Positions 41,154 to 49,743 of a DNA stretch of 64,000 nucleotides are shown here, in pieces (position 1 is the first letter of the stretch; each line of letters starts with the position of its first letter). Both the position numbers and the translations under genes were made by a program. The DNA lies in the NCBI RefSeq assembly GCF_002305875.1, contig NZ_CP022098.1, positions 2,170,001-2,234,000 of the forward strand. The letters are read 5' to 3'. This stretch comes from Cystobacter fuscus (GTDB taxonomy: Bacteria > Myxococcota > Myxococcia > Myxococcales > Myxococcaceae). The notes beneath the pieces are model-generated. The model had not been told where the DNA came from, did not search any database, and was given only the letters and a program-made list of their open reading frames with translations.

Positions 41154-43364
41154 TCAGGGAATCCTCTCACCATCGATGTTCGACGGAGCGGACCGGAGCG
41201 CGCCAGCGAAGGCGGTGACCCGGTAGTAGTACTTGCCCGGGGCCACCCGCGAGTCCACGAACGTCCTGGTGTTGGCGCCCACCCGGGCGATCTGCTGGAA
41301 GGTGATGGGCGAGGTCTGGAGGCCGCGCTCGACGATGAAGCCCTCCTCCGTCCGGGAGTTGTCCGTCCAGCGCACCGTCACGTCCGAGCCCGCGCGTTGG
41401 GTGTAGCAGTTGGTCGGAGCCTCCAGGGCGGTGGCGGTCACCTGGATGGGCAGGGAGGCGGTGGCGGTGGCGCCGTTGTTGTCCTTCACGGTGAGCGTGG
41501 CGGTGTAGGTGCCCCGTTGCGTATAGGTATGACTCACCGTGATGCCGGTGGCATGCTGTCCGTCCCCGAAGTCCCAGGCATACGTGACGAGGGTGCCATC
41601 GGAGTCCGTGGAACCCATGGCGCTGAAGACCATCGTGAGGGGTGGGTTGCCCGAGGTGGGCGTCGCCGTGAGTTTCGCCACCGGAGGCTGGTTGCTGGGG
41701 CGTGAGCCCCAGGGGATGACGAACAGGGTGACGCTCTGGCTGGGAACGCGGGTGTGCACGGCGCCCGCCTCCACGGACACATCCCCCAGGCGGGTGATGG
41801 TATTGGCGGCCGTGAGTTGCCAGACCTGCGCCATCCTTCCCGGGCGGAAGCCGGACACGTTCAAGGTGAGGGGGGTGGAGCCCGTCAACACCTTGTTGAC
41901 GACCATGACGGTGAGGGCGCCATCGCTCGTGCGCTGGGCGGCGAACGCGGACAGGTGGTCCGGCTCGGGCACGGAGCTGGCCACGCTCACGTCCCCGAAG
42001 GTGGACTTGCGCCCGTCGTAGTTGCGGTAGAGCTTCATCGCCTTGTAGGTGGGCGTGGTCGCGGCCGGCGTCTCCCAGCGGGTGGCGTAGTCCAGCCCCT
42101 CGCGGCCGAAGATGCCGAGGATGTCTGCCTGGGTGGTGGCGCCATTGATGTGCGCCTCCGCGCCCCAGTTGTACTCGGTGAGGCCCACCTGGGTGCCCGG
42201 GTACCAGGTGCGCACCCAGTCCTTCAGGCGGGGCACCAGCATGACCGTGTCGTTGATCCACGTCTCGTCGACGTAGTCCGGATCCCACAACGAGCGCGTG
42301 GAGCGGTTGCGCCGCAGCTGCATCGCCTGGGAGGTGTTGCCGCTGAACTCACCGCCCTGGGGGTAGTAGTGGACGGTGAAGACGTCCAGCAGCCGCCGGC
42401 CCGTGGTGCGCTCGTGGGTGCGTAGCTGGTTGAGCAGCCAGGGCAGGTAGTCCCAGCCTCCGTTGGCCTCCCGGTCCGGGTAGCGGGTGTAGTCCGTCTG
42501 GGGCGCGTATTGATGGTCATAGCCGCTGTAGAAGTAGCCGCTCCAGCCCCACTCCTCGGGGCCGAGGATGAGCGCGTCCGGCTCCGCGTCCTTCACCGCG
42601 GCGGCGTGCGCGAGGAACTTGTCGCGCAGCTCCCGCATGGTGGCACCCGTGGGCCGCACGTCCCGGTGCGTCTGGTGCCAGAGGCTCGGCTCGTTATCCA
42701 TGATGTAGTGGCGCACGCCCCCGCGCGCGGCCGTGCCCCAGGTCCGGCGCAGGTGCTCCACCCAGCCCTTCTGGAAGCGCGCGTCCACCGGCACGTTGGC
42801 GTCCCGGGGATCGTTGGCCACGTCCTTCCCCGAGACGTGCACCCCATCGCCGGCGTCCGGGTAGTACGGATCCCTGTCCTGCTGCGCGCCATACCTGGCG
42901 ATGGAATAGCTGCACGTCCTGGAGCGATCCGGTCCCAGGTTCGCCACCCAGCCGAGGATGGGAATGGTGACGAGGGGCTCGGCGTCCGCCTCCCGGGTGT
43001 TCTGGATGAAGGCATCCACCTGGCCACCCGGTTGCTCGCTCGGATAGGGCAGGCTCTCGAAGAAGTAGTCGTTGGCGCGGTTGGCGGCGTTCAATCGCCA
43101 GTTGTAACGGCTGGTGGCGTTGCCTCCCCAGCGGTTGAGGGGGGCGTTGAGATCATCCAACTGCGCCCGGGAGGCATAGGCGACGCCATAGATGAAGGGG
43201 TTGATGGGATGCCGCCCGGCGCTCACGTCGATGTCCACCGTCGTGGCTGGATTCTGGGCCAGCGCCGACGAGGCCATTCCGACGAGCAGGCCCACGAGCC
43301 AGATGCTTCCACTTCCCCTCGCCCTTCCCGCTCCGGTCCCGTTGCGTTGCCGACGCCCTTGCAT
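41154..43364 (-). CDS. secreted glycoside hydrolase family 44 with PKD and fibronectin III domains
   Basis: 736-residue exported enzyme. The signal peptide ends near SSALA-QN. The GH44 catalytic domain (about 45-500) shows NRWGGNATSRYNW, the acid/base region MDNEPSLWHQTHRD and the nucleophile region LTEYNWGAE. A PKD domain follows (about 555-640: FSAMGSTDSDGT, YAWDFGDGQ, SHTYTQRGTYTATL). A C-terminal fibronectin-III-like domain starts after TNCYTQRAGSDVTVRWTDNS. GH44 enzymes cut beta-1,4-glucan or xyloglucan. The ATG at 43364 follows a GGGGAGGGGCG ribosome site; the earlier open frame adds 36 unlikely residues. Confidence 0.92.
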   Translation of the reverse strand: MQGRRQRNGTGAGRARGSGSIWLVGLLVGMASSALAQNPATTVDIDVSAGRHPINPFIYGVAYASRAQLDDLNAPLNRWGGNATSRYNWRLNAANRANDYFFESLPYPSEQPGGQVDAFIQNTREADAEPLVTIPILGWVANLGPDRSRTCSYSIARYGAQQDRDPYYPDAGDGVHVSGKDVANDPRDANVPVDARFQKGWVEHLRRTWGTAARGGVRHYIMDNEPSLWHQTHRDVRPTGATMRELRDKFLAHAAAVKDAEPDALILGPEEWGWSGYFYSGYDHQYAPQTDYTRYPDREANGGWDYLPWLLNQLRTHERTTGRRLLDVFTVHYYPQGGEFSGNTSQAMQLRRNRSTRSLWDPDYVDETWINDTVMLVPRLKDWVRTWYPGTQVGLTEYNWGAEAHINGATTQADILGIFGREGLDYATRWETPAATTPTYKAMKLYRNYDGRKSTFGDVSVASSVPEPDHLSAFAAQRTSDGALTVMVVNKVLTGSTPLTLNVSGFRPGRMAQVWQLTAANTITRLGDVSVEAGAVHTRVPSQSVTLFVIPWGSRPSNQPPVAKLTATPTSGNPPLTMVFSAMGSTDSDGTLVTYAWDFGDGQHATGITVSHTYTQRGTYTATLTVKDNNGATATASLPIQVTATALEAPTNCYTQRAGSDVTVRWTDNSRTEEGFIVERGLQTSPITFQQIARVGANTRTFVDSRVAPGKYYYRVTAFAGALRSAPSNIDGERIP

Positions 43365-43564
43365 GCGTTCGCCCCTCCCCGCCGCTCGCGGACCCACCCC
43401 TGCGCCTGACTGCGGGGGCGAACCTGAACACGCGCGGATTGCACAGCAACCTGGATCCGAACGGAACTCCACGGACCCGGAAACTCATCTCGTCGCGAGG
43501 GGAGGCTGGGATGCCTGGGATTGAGCGGACCGCGCCCGCCCTGGTGGATGCAAGGCATTGATCT

Positions 43565-43602
43565 CGCCCCGCGAGGAGGGGCGGGCTCACCCCGGAGGGG
43601 TG
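43565..43602 (-). terminator. tandem hairpins downstream of miaE
   Basis: Two adjacent GC stems: CGCCCC (43565-43570) / GGGGCG (43578-43583), and CACCCC (43588-43593) / GGGGTG (43597-43602). They start 10 nt after the miaE stop. No T-run on the minus strand. Position suggests a terminator. Confidence 0.5.
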
Positions 43603-43611
43603 TTTGTCCGC

Positions 43612-44235
43612 TCAGTGGATGGCGGCGCGCACCCCGATGCGCTGGAGCACTTCGGCCTCGAGGACGAGCAGCTCCTCCAGGCGGGCGCGCACCGGCGCCT
43701 CGTCACCACCCGCCGCCGTGACGGCCAGGCGGTAGAAGAGCGACTGGTGGCCATCCTCGGACTGGGCGAGCTCCGCGTAGAAGCGGCGCAGCGACTCCTC
43801 CTCGAGTCCCTCGGCGAGCAGCGACAGGCGCTCGCAGGAGCGGGCCTCGATGACGGCGGCCACGAGCAGCCGGTCCACCTTGCGGCCCTCGTGCGAGGTG
43901 CGCACGGCCTTCTGCAGGCCCTGGGCGTAGGGGTCTCCCGCGTCCCGGTTCAAGGTCAGGCCGCGAGCGGCCATCAGCTCCAGCACCCGGGCCAGGTGCG
44001 CGCTCTCCTCGCGCGCCAGCCGCGCCATCTGCGCGGGCAGGCCCGGCAGATCCGGGTACACCTGGATCATCGAGAGCGCGTTGGCCGCGGCCTTCTTCTC
44101 GCAGTGGGCATGGTCCACCAGCACCTCGTCGAAGCGCTCGAGCGCGAGAGGCAGCCAGCGCGGATCACTGGGCGCCCGGAGGATGACGGGGCCCTCACCC
44201 GAGAGGGGACGACGGTCAGGCGTGGGACGGGACAT
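43612..44235 (-). CDS. miaE: tRNA-(ms2io6A37) hydroxylase MiaE
   Basis: 207-residue ferritin-like diiron monooxygenase that hydroxylates the isopentenyl group of 2-methylthio-N6-isopentenyl-A37 in tRNA. Diiron ligand helices are visible: DHAHCEKKAAANAL, REESAHLARVLE, EARSCERLSLLAEG and SEDGHQSLFYRLA. The start is the ATG at 44235 (MSRPTPDRRPLSGEGP); longer in-frame extensions lack ribosome signals and exceed family length. Divergent from sixA. Monocistronic by spacing. Confidence 0.93.
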   Translation of the reverse strand: MSRPTPDRRPLSGEGPVILRAPSDPRWLPLALERFDEVLVDHAHCEKKAAANALSMIQVYPDLPGLPAQMARLAREESAHLARVLELMAARGLTLNRDAGDPYAQGLQKAVRTSHEGRKVDRLLVAAVIEARSCERLSLLAEGLEEESLRRFYAELAQSEDGHQSLFYRLAVTAAGGDEAPVRARLEELLVLEAEVLQRIGVRAAIH

Positions 44236-44361
44236 GGGCGCGGACTCTACCGTTCGCCGGAGGCGGGGTTCCACCGTCACGATCGTGTCGCGCCGCTGGG
44301 AGTCCTGACGCGGGAACGTTGCTTGTCCCCTGGCCTCCGGGGCTTTAGGGACACTCCCGCC

Positions 44362-44883
44362 ATGTCTTCCCACCAGATGCCCCTGATGTTCGTCCGCCAC
44401 GCCGAGGCCGAGGGTGACCACCGCCTGGGTGACGAGAGCCGTCCCCTGACGCTCGAGGGCAGGGCCACCTTCCGTGCGCACGCGCGCAAGCTCGCACGCC
44501 TCACGCCCATGGTGGGCATCGCCACGAGCCCCCTGGTGCGCGCCATCCAGACCGCGGAGATCCTCGCCGAGGCCTTCGGGCTCGCGCACGTGGAGGTCCT
44601 CCCCGAGCTGCGGCCCCGTCCCCAGGCGCCCAAGCGCATCCTCCACATGGCACGCGAGCTGGGCCCGGGCTGGATGCTCGTGGGGCACAATCCCTCGCTC
44701 GCCGTCGCGGGTGCGCGCGCCCTGGAGCAGGAGGAGCTGCCCGGCAAGCTGCGCAAGGGGGCCGTGCTGGCGCTCCACCCCCAGGGCAAGCACTTCTCGC
44801 TGGCGTGGATGGCGACCCCGGGCCGCTCCCTCTTCCGGCCCGATGCTCCCCCACGAGGTCGCGCCTCGGGAGGGCATGATTGA
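44362..44883 (+). CDS. sixA: phosphohistidine phosphatase SixA-type
   Basis: 173-residue histidine phosphatase. The N-terminal FVRHAEAEGDH carries the catalytic RH motif, SPLVRAIQTAEIL the second Arg, and VGHNPSLA the second catalytic His. Length fits the SixA subfamily, which removes phosphate from HPt-domain histidines, so it could dampen phosphorelays. The last 20 residues (PPRGRASGGHD) are a low-complexity tail. The ATG at 44362 is placed directly before the core. Confidence 0.88.
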   Translation: MSSHQMPLMFVRHAEAEGDHRLGDESRPLTLEGRATFRAHARKLARLTPMVGIATSPLVRAIQTAEILAEAFGLAHVEVLPELRPRPQAPKRILHMARELGPGWMLVGHNPSLAVAGARALEQEELPGKLRKGAVLALHPQGKHFSLAWMATPGRSLFRPDAPPRGRASGGHD

Positions 44884-44901
44884 CCGCGTGCTCGACGCAC
44901 C

Positions 44902-45426
44902 TCAGATGGTGAGGTGCCACAGCTCGCGCAGATCGGAGGGGAGCTGGCCGATGACGTCGTCGATCTCCCCCTCGGAGACCTGATCCCTCAAGGCGGTGAA
45001 GACGGCGCGGATCCTCCGCTCCGCCACGAGGGGCTCCACCTCCAGGTCCTGCGACACCATCTGGATGAAGCCGTCCCTGCCGAACTTGCTGGCGGGCTTG
45101 CCCGCGTGCCGCTCGCAGCGGACCAGCAGATCCTGAAGCTTGCCGGGGAGCTGGGCTTCCAGGTGGGCCGGCTCCCCGCCGAAGAGCCGCTGTTCCAGGA
45201 CGCAGAGCACCGAGATCGCGGCACGCTCCGCGTCTTCCTCGTTCATCGAGCCGATGGCCATGAGGTTGCGCAGGAAGGCCTTGTAGCTCTGGTTGCGCCT
45301 GGTTTCCCGGCGCTGCTCGCGCCGGGCTTGTAGGTCGACCCCCGAGGCGCGTCGCGTGGCATCTGACTCCTCCGTGCGCTGCGACTCTGGGTTGCTGTCC
45401 ATCCCGTTCTGATTGACGTCCGCCAT
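44902..45426 (-). CDS. DUF2267 domain protein
   Basis: 174-residue soluble protein with a charged, likely disordered N-terminus (about 1-45) and an alpha-helical DUF2267 domain. Supporting blocks are YKAFLRNLMAIGSMNEEDAERAAISVL, LEAQLPGKLQDLLV and the closing DDVIGQLPSDLRELW. The family has no established function. The ATG at 45426 has a GAGGGAGGC ribosome site. It is convergent with sixA across 18 nt. Confidence 0.85.
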   Translation of the reverse strand: MADVNQNGMDSNPESQRTEESDATRRASGVDLQARREQRRETRRNQSYKAFLRNLMAIGSMNEEDAERAAISVLCVLEQRLFGGEPAHLEAQLPGKLQDLLVRCERHAGKPASKFGRDGFIQMVSQDLEVEPLVAERRIRAVFTALRDQVSEGEIDDVIGQLPSDLRELWHLTI

Positions 45427-45644
45427 ATGCGCCTCCCTCACAGGTTGAAAGGGTTCTCCCCATCGACCTTGACCATGCGTCGGTCTGGAGTACAGCGGGG
45501 GCGGCGCGACGGGATGCGCACCCTGGTTCCTGTGCGGGCCGACCTCCAGGCGCGCTCTGGGTCATCTCCCCGCGTTCTGTTGAGGTGGGGCGAGCAGGTG
45601 GATGAGCCCTGTTCGCCCTGGTGTGCGCCCGAGGCGGACAGGCG

Positions 45645-46208
45645 TCACACCTCGACGAACCGTGTGCCGGTGATGCCCTCCGCCTCCATGGCCTGTTTGA
45701 GGACCTCGGAGACGATGAGGGCGACCGGCCAGCCCCAGGGCCGGAAGATGTGGGCCCCTCCTGCTTTTCCGGGGTCGATGCGCAGGCCCGAAACAACCCG
45801 GTACTCGCCCACCTTTCCTGGCTGTTCGTCCTCGGGCGTCCAGTACGCCACCCGTCTGCACCGGGCATCGTCGATACACCGGATGAGGCGAAGCGCATTG
45901 AGGATGAAGTAGGGCTCAGCATGGCCCTCGACGCGCACGGGAAGGAACTGCACCTCTTGGACATTCAACCGCTCGAAGAGCTGGACGACACGTGCATGGA
46001 CGACGGGAATGGAAAACGCGGCCCAGCAATAGTCCAGAGCGTGTCCGGGAACATCGAGTGGAAACCGGGGAACGCAGCCCAGCTCGAGCGCCTTCCCCTC
46101 CTTGAATTGCCAGGGGTCTATTTCCTGCCCTTGCTCATCCACGGGGCTTCCCAGATGCCACCGTGCTTCGGAGCGCCTGTCGTCCATCAGTTCGAAATAC
46201 CGGGCCAT
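45645..46208 (-). CDS. Imm11 (DUF1629) family immunity-type protein, orphan
   Basis: 187-residue soluble protein opening MARYFELMDDRRSEARWHLG, with DPWQFKEG, YFILNALRLIRCIDD, LRIDPGKAGGAHIFRPWGW and a final IVSEVLKQAMEAEGITGTRFVEV. This matches my memory of the Imm11/DUF1629 family, often an immunity protein paired with a polymorphic toxin but also very abundant as orphans in myxobacteria. No toxin gene precedes it. The ATG at 46208 is chosen for GGA spacing; ATG 46217 is possible. Role as immunity is inference. Confidence 0.75.
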   Translation of the reverse strand: MARYFELMDDRRSEARWHLGSPVDEQGQEIDPWQFKEGKALELGCVPRFPLDVPGHALDYCWAAFSIPVVHARVVQLFERLNVQEVQFLPVRVEGHAEPYFILNALRLIRCIDDARCRRVAYWTPEDEQPGKVGEYRVVSGLRIDPGKAGGAHIFRPWGWPVALIVSEVLKQAMEAEGITGTRFVEV

Positions 46209-46280
46209 GTGCGTCATTCCACTGGAAGGCAAGTCCCACTGCCTGCCTTTAGGGGACGTGGACCTTCCAGCCGCCCCGCG

Positions 46281-47117
46281 CTAATCCACCAGCACCACGC
46301 GCTGGGTGCGGCCGGCGAGGTAGCCCACCCGGCGGGCGATGCGTGCCAGGGACTCGTCCTTCTCCTCCACGCGCAAGGTCAAGCGCGGCAGCGACGAGAG
46401 GAGGAAGCGTGAGATCTGCCCCAGGCACAGCGTGGCGTGGCCCTTCTTGCGCTGCGACGGCAGCGTGTAGAGGTTCTCCAGCTCCGCGCCGTATTGCGAG
46501 CGGCTGCCGATGTCCACCTTGAACACCAGCTCGCCGTTCTCCTCCAGCACGTAGGTGCGCCGCGCCCGCACGCGCTGCGCCACCCGCGCCTCGAAGTGGG
46601 GATCCTCCGCGAGCGCGTCCCGATCGTGCAGCTCCTGGATGGCCCCCGCCGCCAGCGGCAACAGGCGCGGCAGATCCTCCTCGCGCGCCAGCCGCAGCAG
46701 CGGGTTGGTGAAGGGGCCCAGGTCATCCGCCGAGACGGAGAAGAGCCGGTATGTGCGTGACAGCTTCGGCCGGCCCACGCACAGGCTGCGCACCAGCGCG
46801 TCCACCGCGGGCTTCTCTCCCACCGCGCCCCGGAGCCGCACGCGATCCGCCAGCGCGTCCGCGATCATCCCCGTGGCCGTGCCGTCGCTCGCCGAGGGCA
46901 CCAGCAGCCCTCCCGCGCCACCCACGAACACGGCCGCGGTGAGCGTCTGCCCATCGAAGCGCCCCCAATAGGAGAAGCCGCCCTGGCCCTCGGCCGAGGT
47001 GAGGCCGAACTCCTCCAGCAGCCCCAGCAGGTAGAGGTTGTGGGCCGGATCCCGGGCGAGCAGCGCCCGCAGCGCTTCGGCGTCCCGGGCAGCTAGCTGT
47101 TGAACGGTCACGGACAT
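46281..47117 (-). CDS. GNAT family N-acetyltransferase with DUF4081-type N-terminal region
   Basis: 278-residue protein. The N-terminal half (LARDPAHNLYLLGLLEEFG, SYWGRFDGQTLTAAVFVGG) resembles the DUF4081 region. The C-terminal half is a GNAT fold with the acetyl-CoA site in ENLYTLPSQRKKGHATLCLGQISRFLL (pattern R-x-x-G-x-A) and the late strand LRVEEKDESLARIARRVGY. The ATG at 47117 begins at the domain; an ATG at 47141 adds 8 residues. Acceptor substrate unknown. Confidence 0.83.
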   Translation of the reverse strand: MSVTVQQLAARDAEALRALLARDPAHNLYLLGLLEEFGLTSAEGQGGFSYWGRFDGQTLTAAVFVGGAGGLLVPSASDGTATGMIADALADRVRLRGAVGEKPAVDALVRSLCVGRPKLSRTYRLFSVSADDLGPFTNPLLRLAREEDLPRLLPLAAGAIQELHDRDALAEDPHFEARVAQRVRARRTYVLEENGELVFKVDIGSRSQYGAELENLYTLPSQRKKGHATLCLGQISRFLLSSLPRLTLRVEEKDESLARIARRVGYLAGRTQRVVLVD

Positions 47118-47213
47118 GTGGCGTGCGAGGAAGTACACCATACCGCCCCGCCAGGGTTTTCAAGAGCATCCCGCTTCACGGGATCCCGCGCGGAGTGTAG
47201 CAGGTGGAAATTT

Positions 47214-48158
47214 TCAGCCCAACCCCAGGGCCTCCTTCAAGAGCGTTTCGTGCGCCACCACCGGAGTCCGGGGCAGCAACTCGGGGCGGAAGCGGTGGAT
47301 GAGCTCCTCGCGCGTCATGGGCGAGCCATCTCCCAGCCCGCTCCAGGCCGCGAGCAGCCCCAGCACCCGCTCGACGGCGATGCCGCGCTCGCGCAGCTCG
47401 GCCACCGCGAAGGCGCCCTCGCGCTTGGCCAGTCGTTTGCCGTCCTCGCCCAGCACCAGGGGCACGTGCCAGAAGCGGGGAGGTGTCACGCCCAGGGCCT
47501 CGTAGAGCTGGAGCTGCCGGGGCGTGGAGGACAGCAGATCATCGCCGCGCAGCACGTCGGTGATGCCGCTCGCCGCGTCGTCCACCACCACGGCGAGCTG
47601 GTAGCTCGCCACGCCATCATTGCGGCGCACCACGAAGTCCCCCACCGCCGCGGCCACGTCCTGGCAGTAGCGGCCGTGCAGCCCGTCCTCGAAGCACCAC
47701 TCCTCGGGAATGGCCTGGAAGCGCCAGGCCGGAGGGCGCGTGGCGGCCCGGGCCGCGCGGGCCTCGGGTGTCAGGGTCGCGCACGTGCCCGGGTAGCGGG
47801 GGCCCTCCTCTCCCAGGCCATGGGGGGCGCTCGCCGCACGGGCGATCTCCGCGCGCGTGCAGAAGCACGGGTAGACCCGGCCCGCCCGCTCCAGCGTCTC
47901 CAGGGCCGCCTGGTACACCTCCCCGCGCTCGCTCTGCACCAGGGGCGGCTCGTCCCAGTCCAGGCCTAGCCACGTGAGGTCTCGATACAGGTCGTCCAGG
48001 AATGCGGGCCGGCAGCGCGCCCGGTCCAGGTCCTCGATGCGCAAGAGGAAGCGGCCTCCCGCCGCGCGGGCCTGGAGCCAGCCGAGCAGCGCGCTGCGGG
48101 CATTGCCAAGGTGGATGCGCCCGGTGGGGCTGGGCGCGAAGCGTCCGCGAAGGCTCAT
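47214..48158 (-). CDS. gluQ: glutamyl-Q tRNA(Asp) synthetase
   Basis: 314-residue paralogue of GluRS lacking the anticodon-binding domain; it attaches glutamate to queuosine in tRNA-Asp. The HIGH-like motif is in APSPTGRIHLGNARSAL. The zinc site is CFC with a downstream Tyr and Cys (YPCFCTRAE, RYPGTC). The KMSKS region is changed to KRLAKRE, as usual for this family. The ATG at 48158 is at the natural start. Divergent from the metallophosphoesterase. Confidence 0.94.
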   Translation of the reverse strand: MSLRGRFAPSPTGRIHLGNARSALLGWLQARAAGGRFLLRIEDLDRARCRPAFLDDLYRDLTWLGLDWDEPPLVQSERGEVYQAALETLERAGRVYPCFCTRAEIARAASAPHGLGEEGPRYPGTCATLTPEARAARAATRPPAWRFQAIPEEWCFEDGLHGRYCQDVAAAVGDFVVRRNDGVASYQLAVVVDDAASGITDVLRGDDLLSSTPRQLQLYEALGVTPPRFWHVPLVLGEDGKRLAKREGAFAVAELRERGIAVERVLGLLAAWSGLGDGSPMTREELIHRFRPELLPRTPVVAHETLLKEALGLG

Positions 48159-48301
48159 GACGTGGCGGCCAGACTAGCTTGGCCTCCCCGGGAGGCGTGC
48201 GCAGTTTTCACCCGCCGTGCCCCTCGGATGGGGGAGCATGCGTCTTCTCGGCGGGCGAGCATGCGTGCCCGTGCCACCCGGTGTGCCCTGGATGGAACCC
48301 G

Positions 48302-49189
48302 ATGCGCTTTCTTCACTGCTCCGATGTCCACATGACGGCCGACTACCCGTCGCTGCCCATGCGCCCCCTGGGCTGGAGGAGGTGGCTCGCCATGTTCGAG
48401 CAGACCCTGGGCGGGCGCCGCAAGGCCTACGCGCGGGCGCCCGGGACGCTCGCCACCATCGCGGACGACGCGCGGCGCTGGGGCGTGGATCACTTCATCC
48501 TCTCCGGTGACGTCACCCAGTACGCGCTGGAGCCCGAGTTCGTGCTCGCGCGCCAGGCCCTGGGCGAGCTGGCCGAGGACCCGGGCCGGTGCACCATCGT
48601 CCCCGGCAACCATGATGTCTTCACGCCGGGCAGCCTCCGCTCGGGCCGCTTCGCGCGGCACTTCGGCCAGCTCCTGCACAGCGATCTGCCCGAGCACCAA
48701 CGCGAGGGGGCCTTCCCCTTCGTGCGGCTGGTGGGCCGGGACGCCGCGGTGGTGGGGCTCTTGTCCGCGCGGGTTCCGGTGGTCCCCGGGGTCGCCTCCG
48801 GTCTCATCGGCGCGCAGCAGTTGGAGGGGCTCGCGGCGGTGGTGGCGGATCCGCGGCTGGAGGGCCGGGCGCTGTTGGTGGTGGTGCACCACGCCCCCTT
48901 CACGCCCAGGGGCGGCGCGGATCGTCCCCTGCATCGGCTGCGGGACGCGAAGGCGCTCATCCGTCTGTTACGGGGCCCACGCTTCGCGGTGCTGCACGGC
49001 CACATCCATCACCGCTACCACCTGCCGGCCACGGCCGAGCGGCCACATGTCTTCTGCGCGGGCTCGTCCACCCAGGCCGGACGCGAGGGCTACTGGATCA
49101 TCGAGGTGAACGAAGGCCAGGTGGTGGGCGGGCACCAGCACGTCCCCGGAGGGCCGCACACGCCCGCCGCCGCCGAGGCTCATGCCTGA
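48302..49189 (+). CDS. calcineurin-like metallophosphoesterase
   Basis: 295-residue class III phosphodiesterase-like enzyme with all five metal-binding blocks: HCSDVH, SGDVTQ, PGNHD, VVHHAP and HGHIHHRY. It is closest in pattern to the CpdA/Icc family that cleaves cyclic nucleotides, though many members act on other phosphodiesters. The ATG at 48302 places the first block at residue 5, as usual. Its 3' end overlaps the following convergent gene by 10 nt. Confidence 0.9.
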   Translation: MRFLHCSDVHMTADYPSLPMRPLGWRRWLAMFEQTLGGRRKAYARAPGTLATIADDARRWGVDHFILSGDVTQYALEPEFVLARQALGELAEDPGRCTIVPGNHDVFTPGSLRSGRFARHFGQLLHSDLPEHQREGAFPFVRLVGRDAAVVGLLSARVPVVPGVASGLIGAQQLEGLAAVVADPRLEGRALLVVVHHAPFTPRGGADRPLHRLRDAKALIRLLRGPRFAVLHGHIHHRYHLPATAERPHVFCAGSSTQAGREGYWIIEVNEGQVVGGHQHVPGGPHTPAAAEAHA

Positions 49190-49557
49190 AGACGAGGTGA
49201 GGCGTAGCGCCGCACGAAGTGGATCCACCGGCGCTCATCCACCTCCACCTGCCACTCGGTGTTGGGCGTGAGCGGCAGGCGCTGCTCGAGGAAGGACTCC
49301 AGGTGGTCCGCGGCCTTCACCGGCGTGAGGCCCGGCGCGCGGAAGGCGATGCGCAGGAAGACCTCCAGCGAGGGTGTCACCTCGACGACGGCGTAGATGC
49401 GCAGCGGCCCGACGCGCCGTTGGTTGTGCACGTCCTGCGCGGGCACCACCGTCACTCCATTCGTCAGGGCCGCCGTCCAGTTGGATGGATCCAGGGCGAA
49501 CTCCAACAGCTCGACGCTCGCCTCTTCCAGACTCGCATGCTCATGGATGGAAAGCAT
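49180..49557 (-). CDS. hypothetical protein
   Basis: 125-residue soluble protein starting MLSIHEHASLEEASVELLEF. It contains an alternating strand-rich middle (LRIYAVVEVTPSLEVFLRIAF) and a helix (AADHLESFLEQRL). No family recognised. The ATG at 49557 follows a GGAGGTG ribosome site at 5 nt, which supports a real gene. Convergent with the metallophosphoesterase. Confidence 0.68.
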   Translation of the reverse strand: MLSIHEHASLEEASVELLEFALDPSNWTAALTNGVTVVPAQDVHNQRRVGPLRIYAVVEVTPSLEVFLRIAFRAPGLTPVKAADHLESFLEQRLPLTPNTEWQVEVDERRWIHFVRRYASPRLQA

Positions 49558-49743
49558 TCCCCCACCTCCTGTCGTGGCCGTTCGCGATCGAGGATGTGCC
49601 CAGCTCCCAGGGGGTGCAAGGGGGCGGGGAGCGCTTCTGGCGGCGAGTTCTCCCGTGCGTCCTCCACACGTCAACCACTCGTCAGTAACGCGGTGCGCGG
49701 TGTGGCGGCGCTCGGGGGAATGACTCACAGTGTGTTCTGTCCC

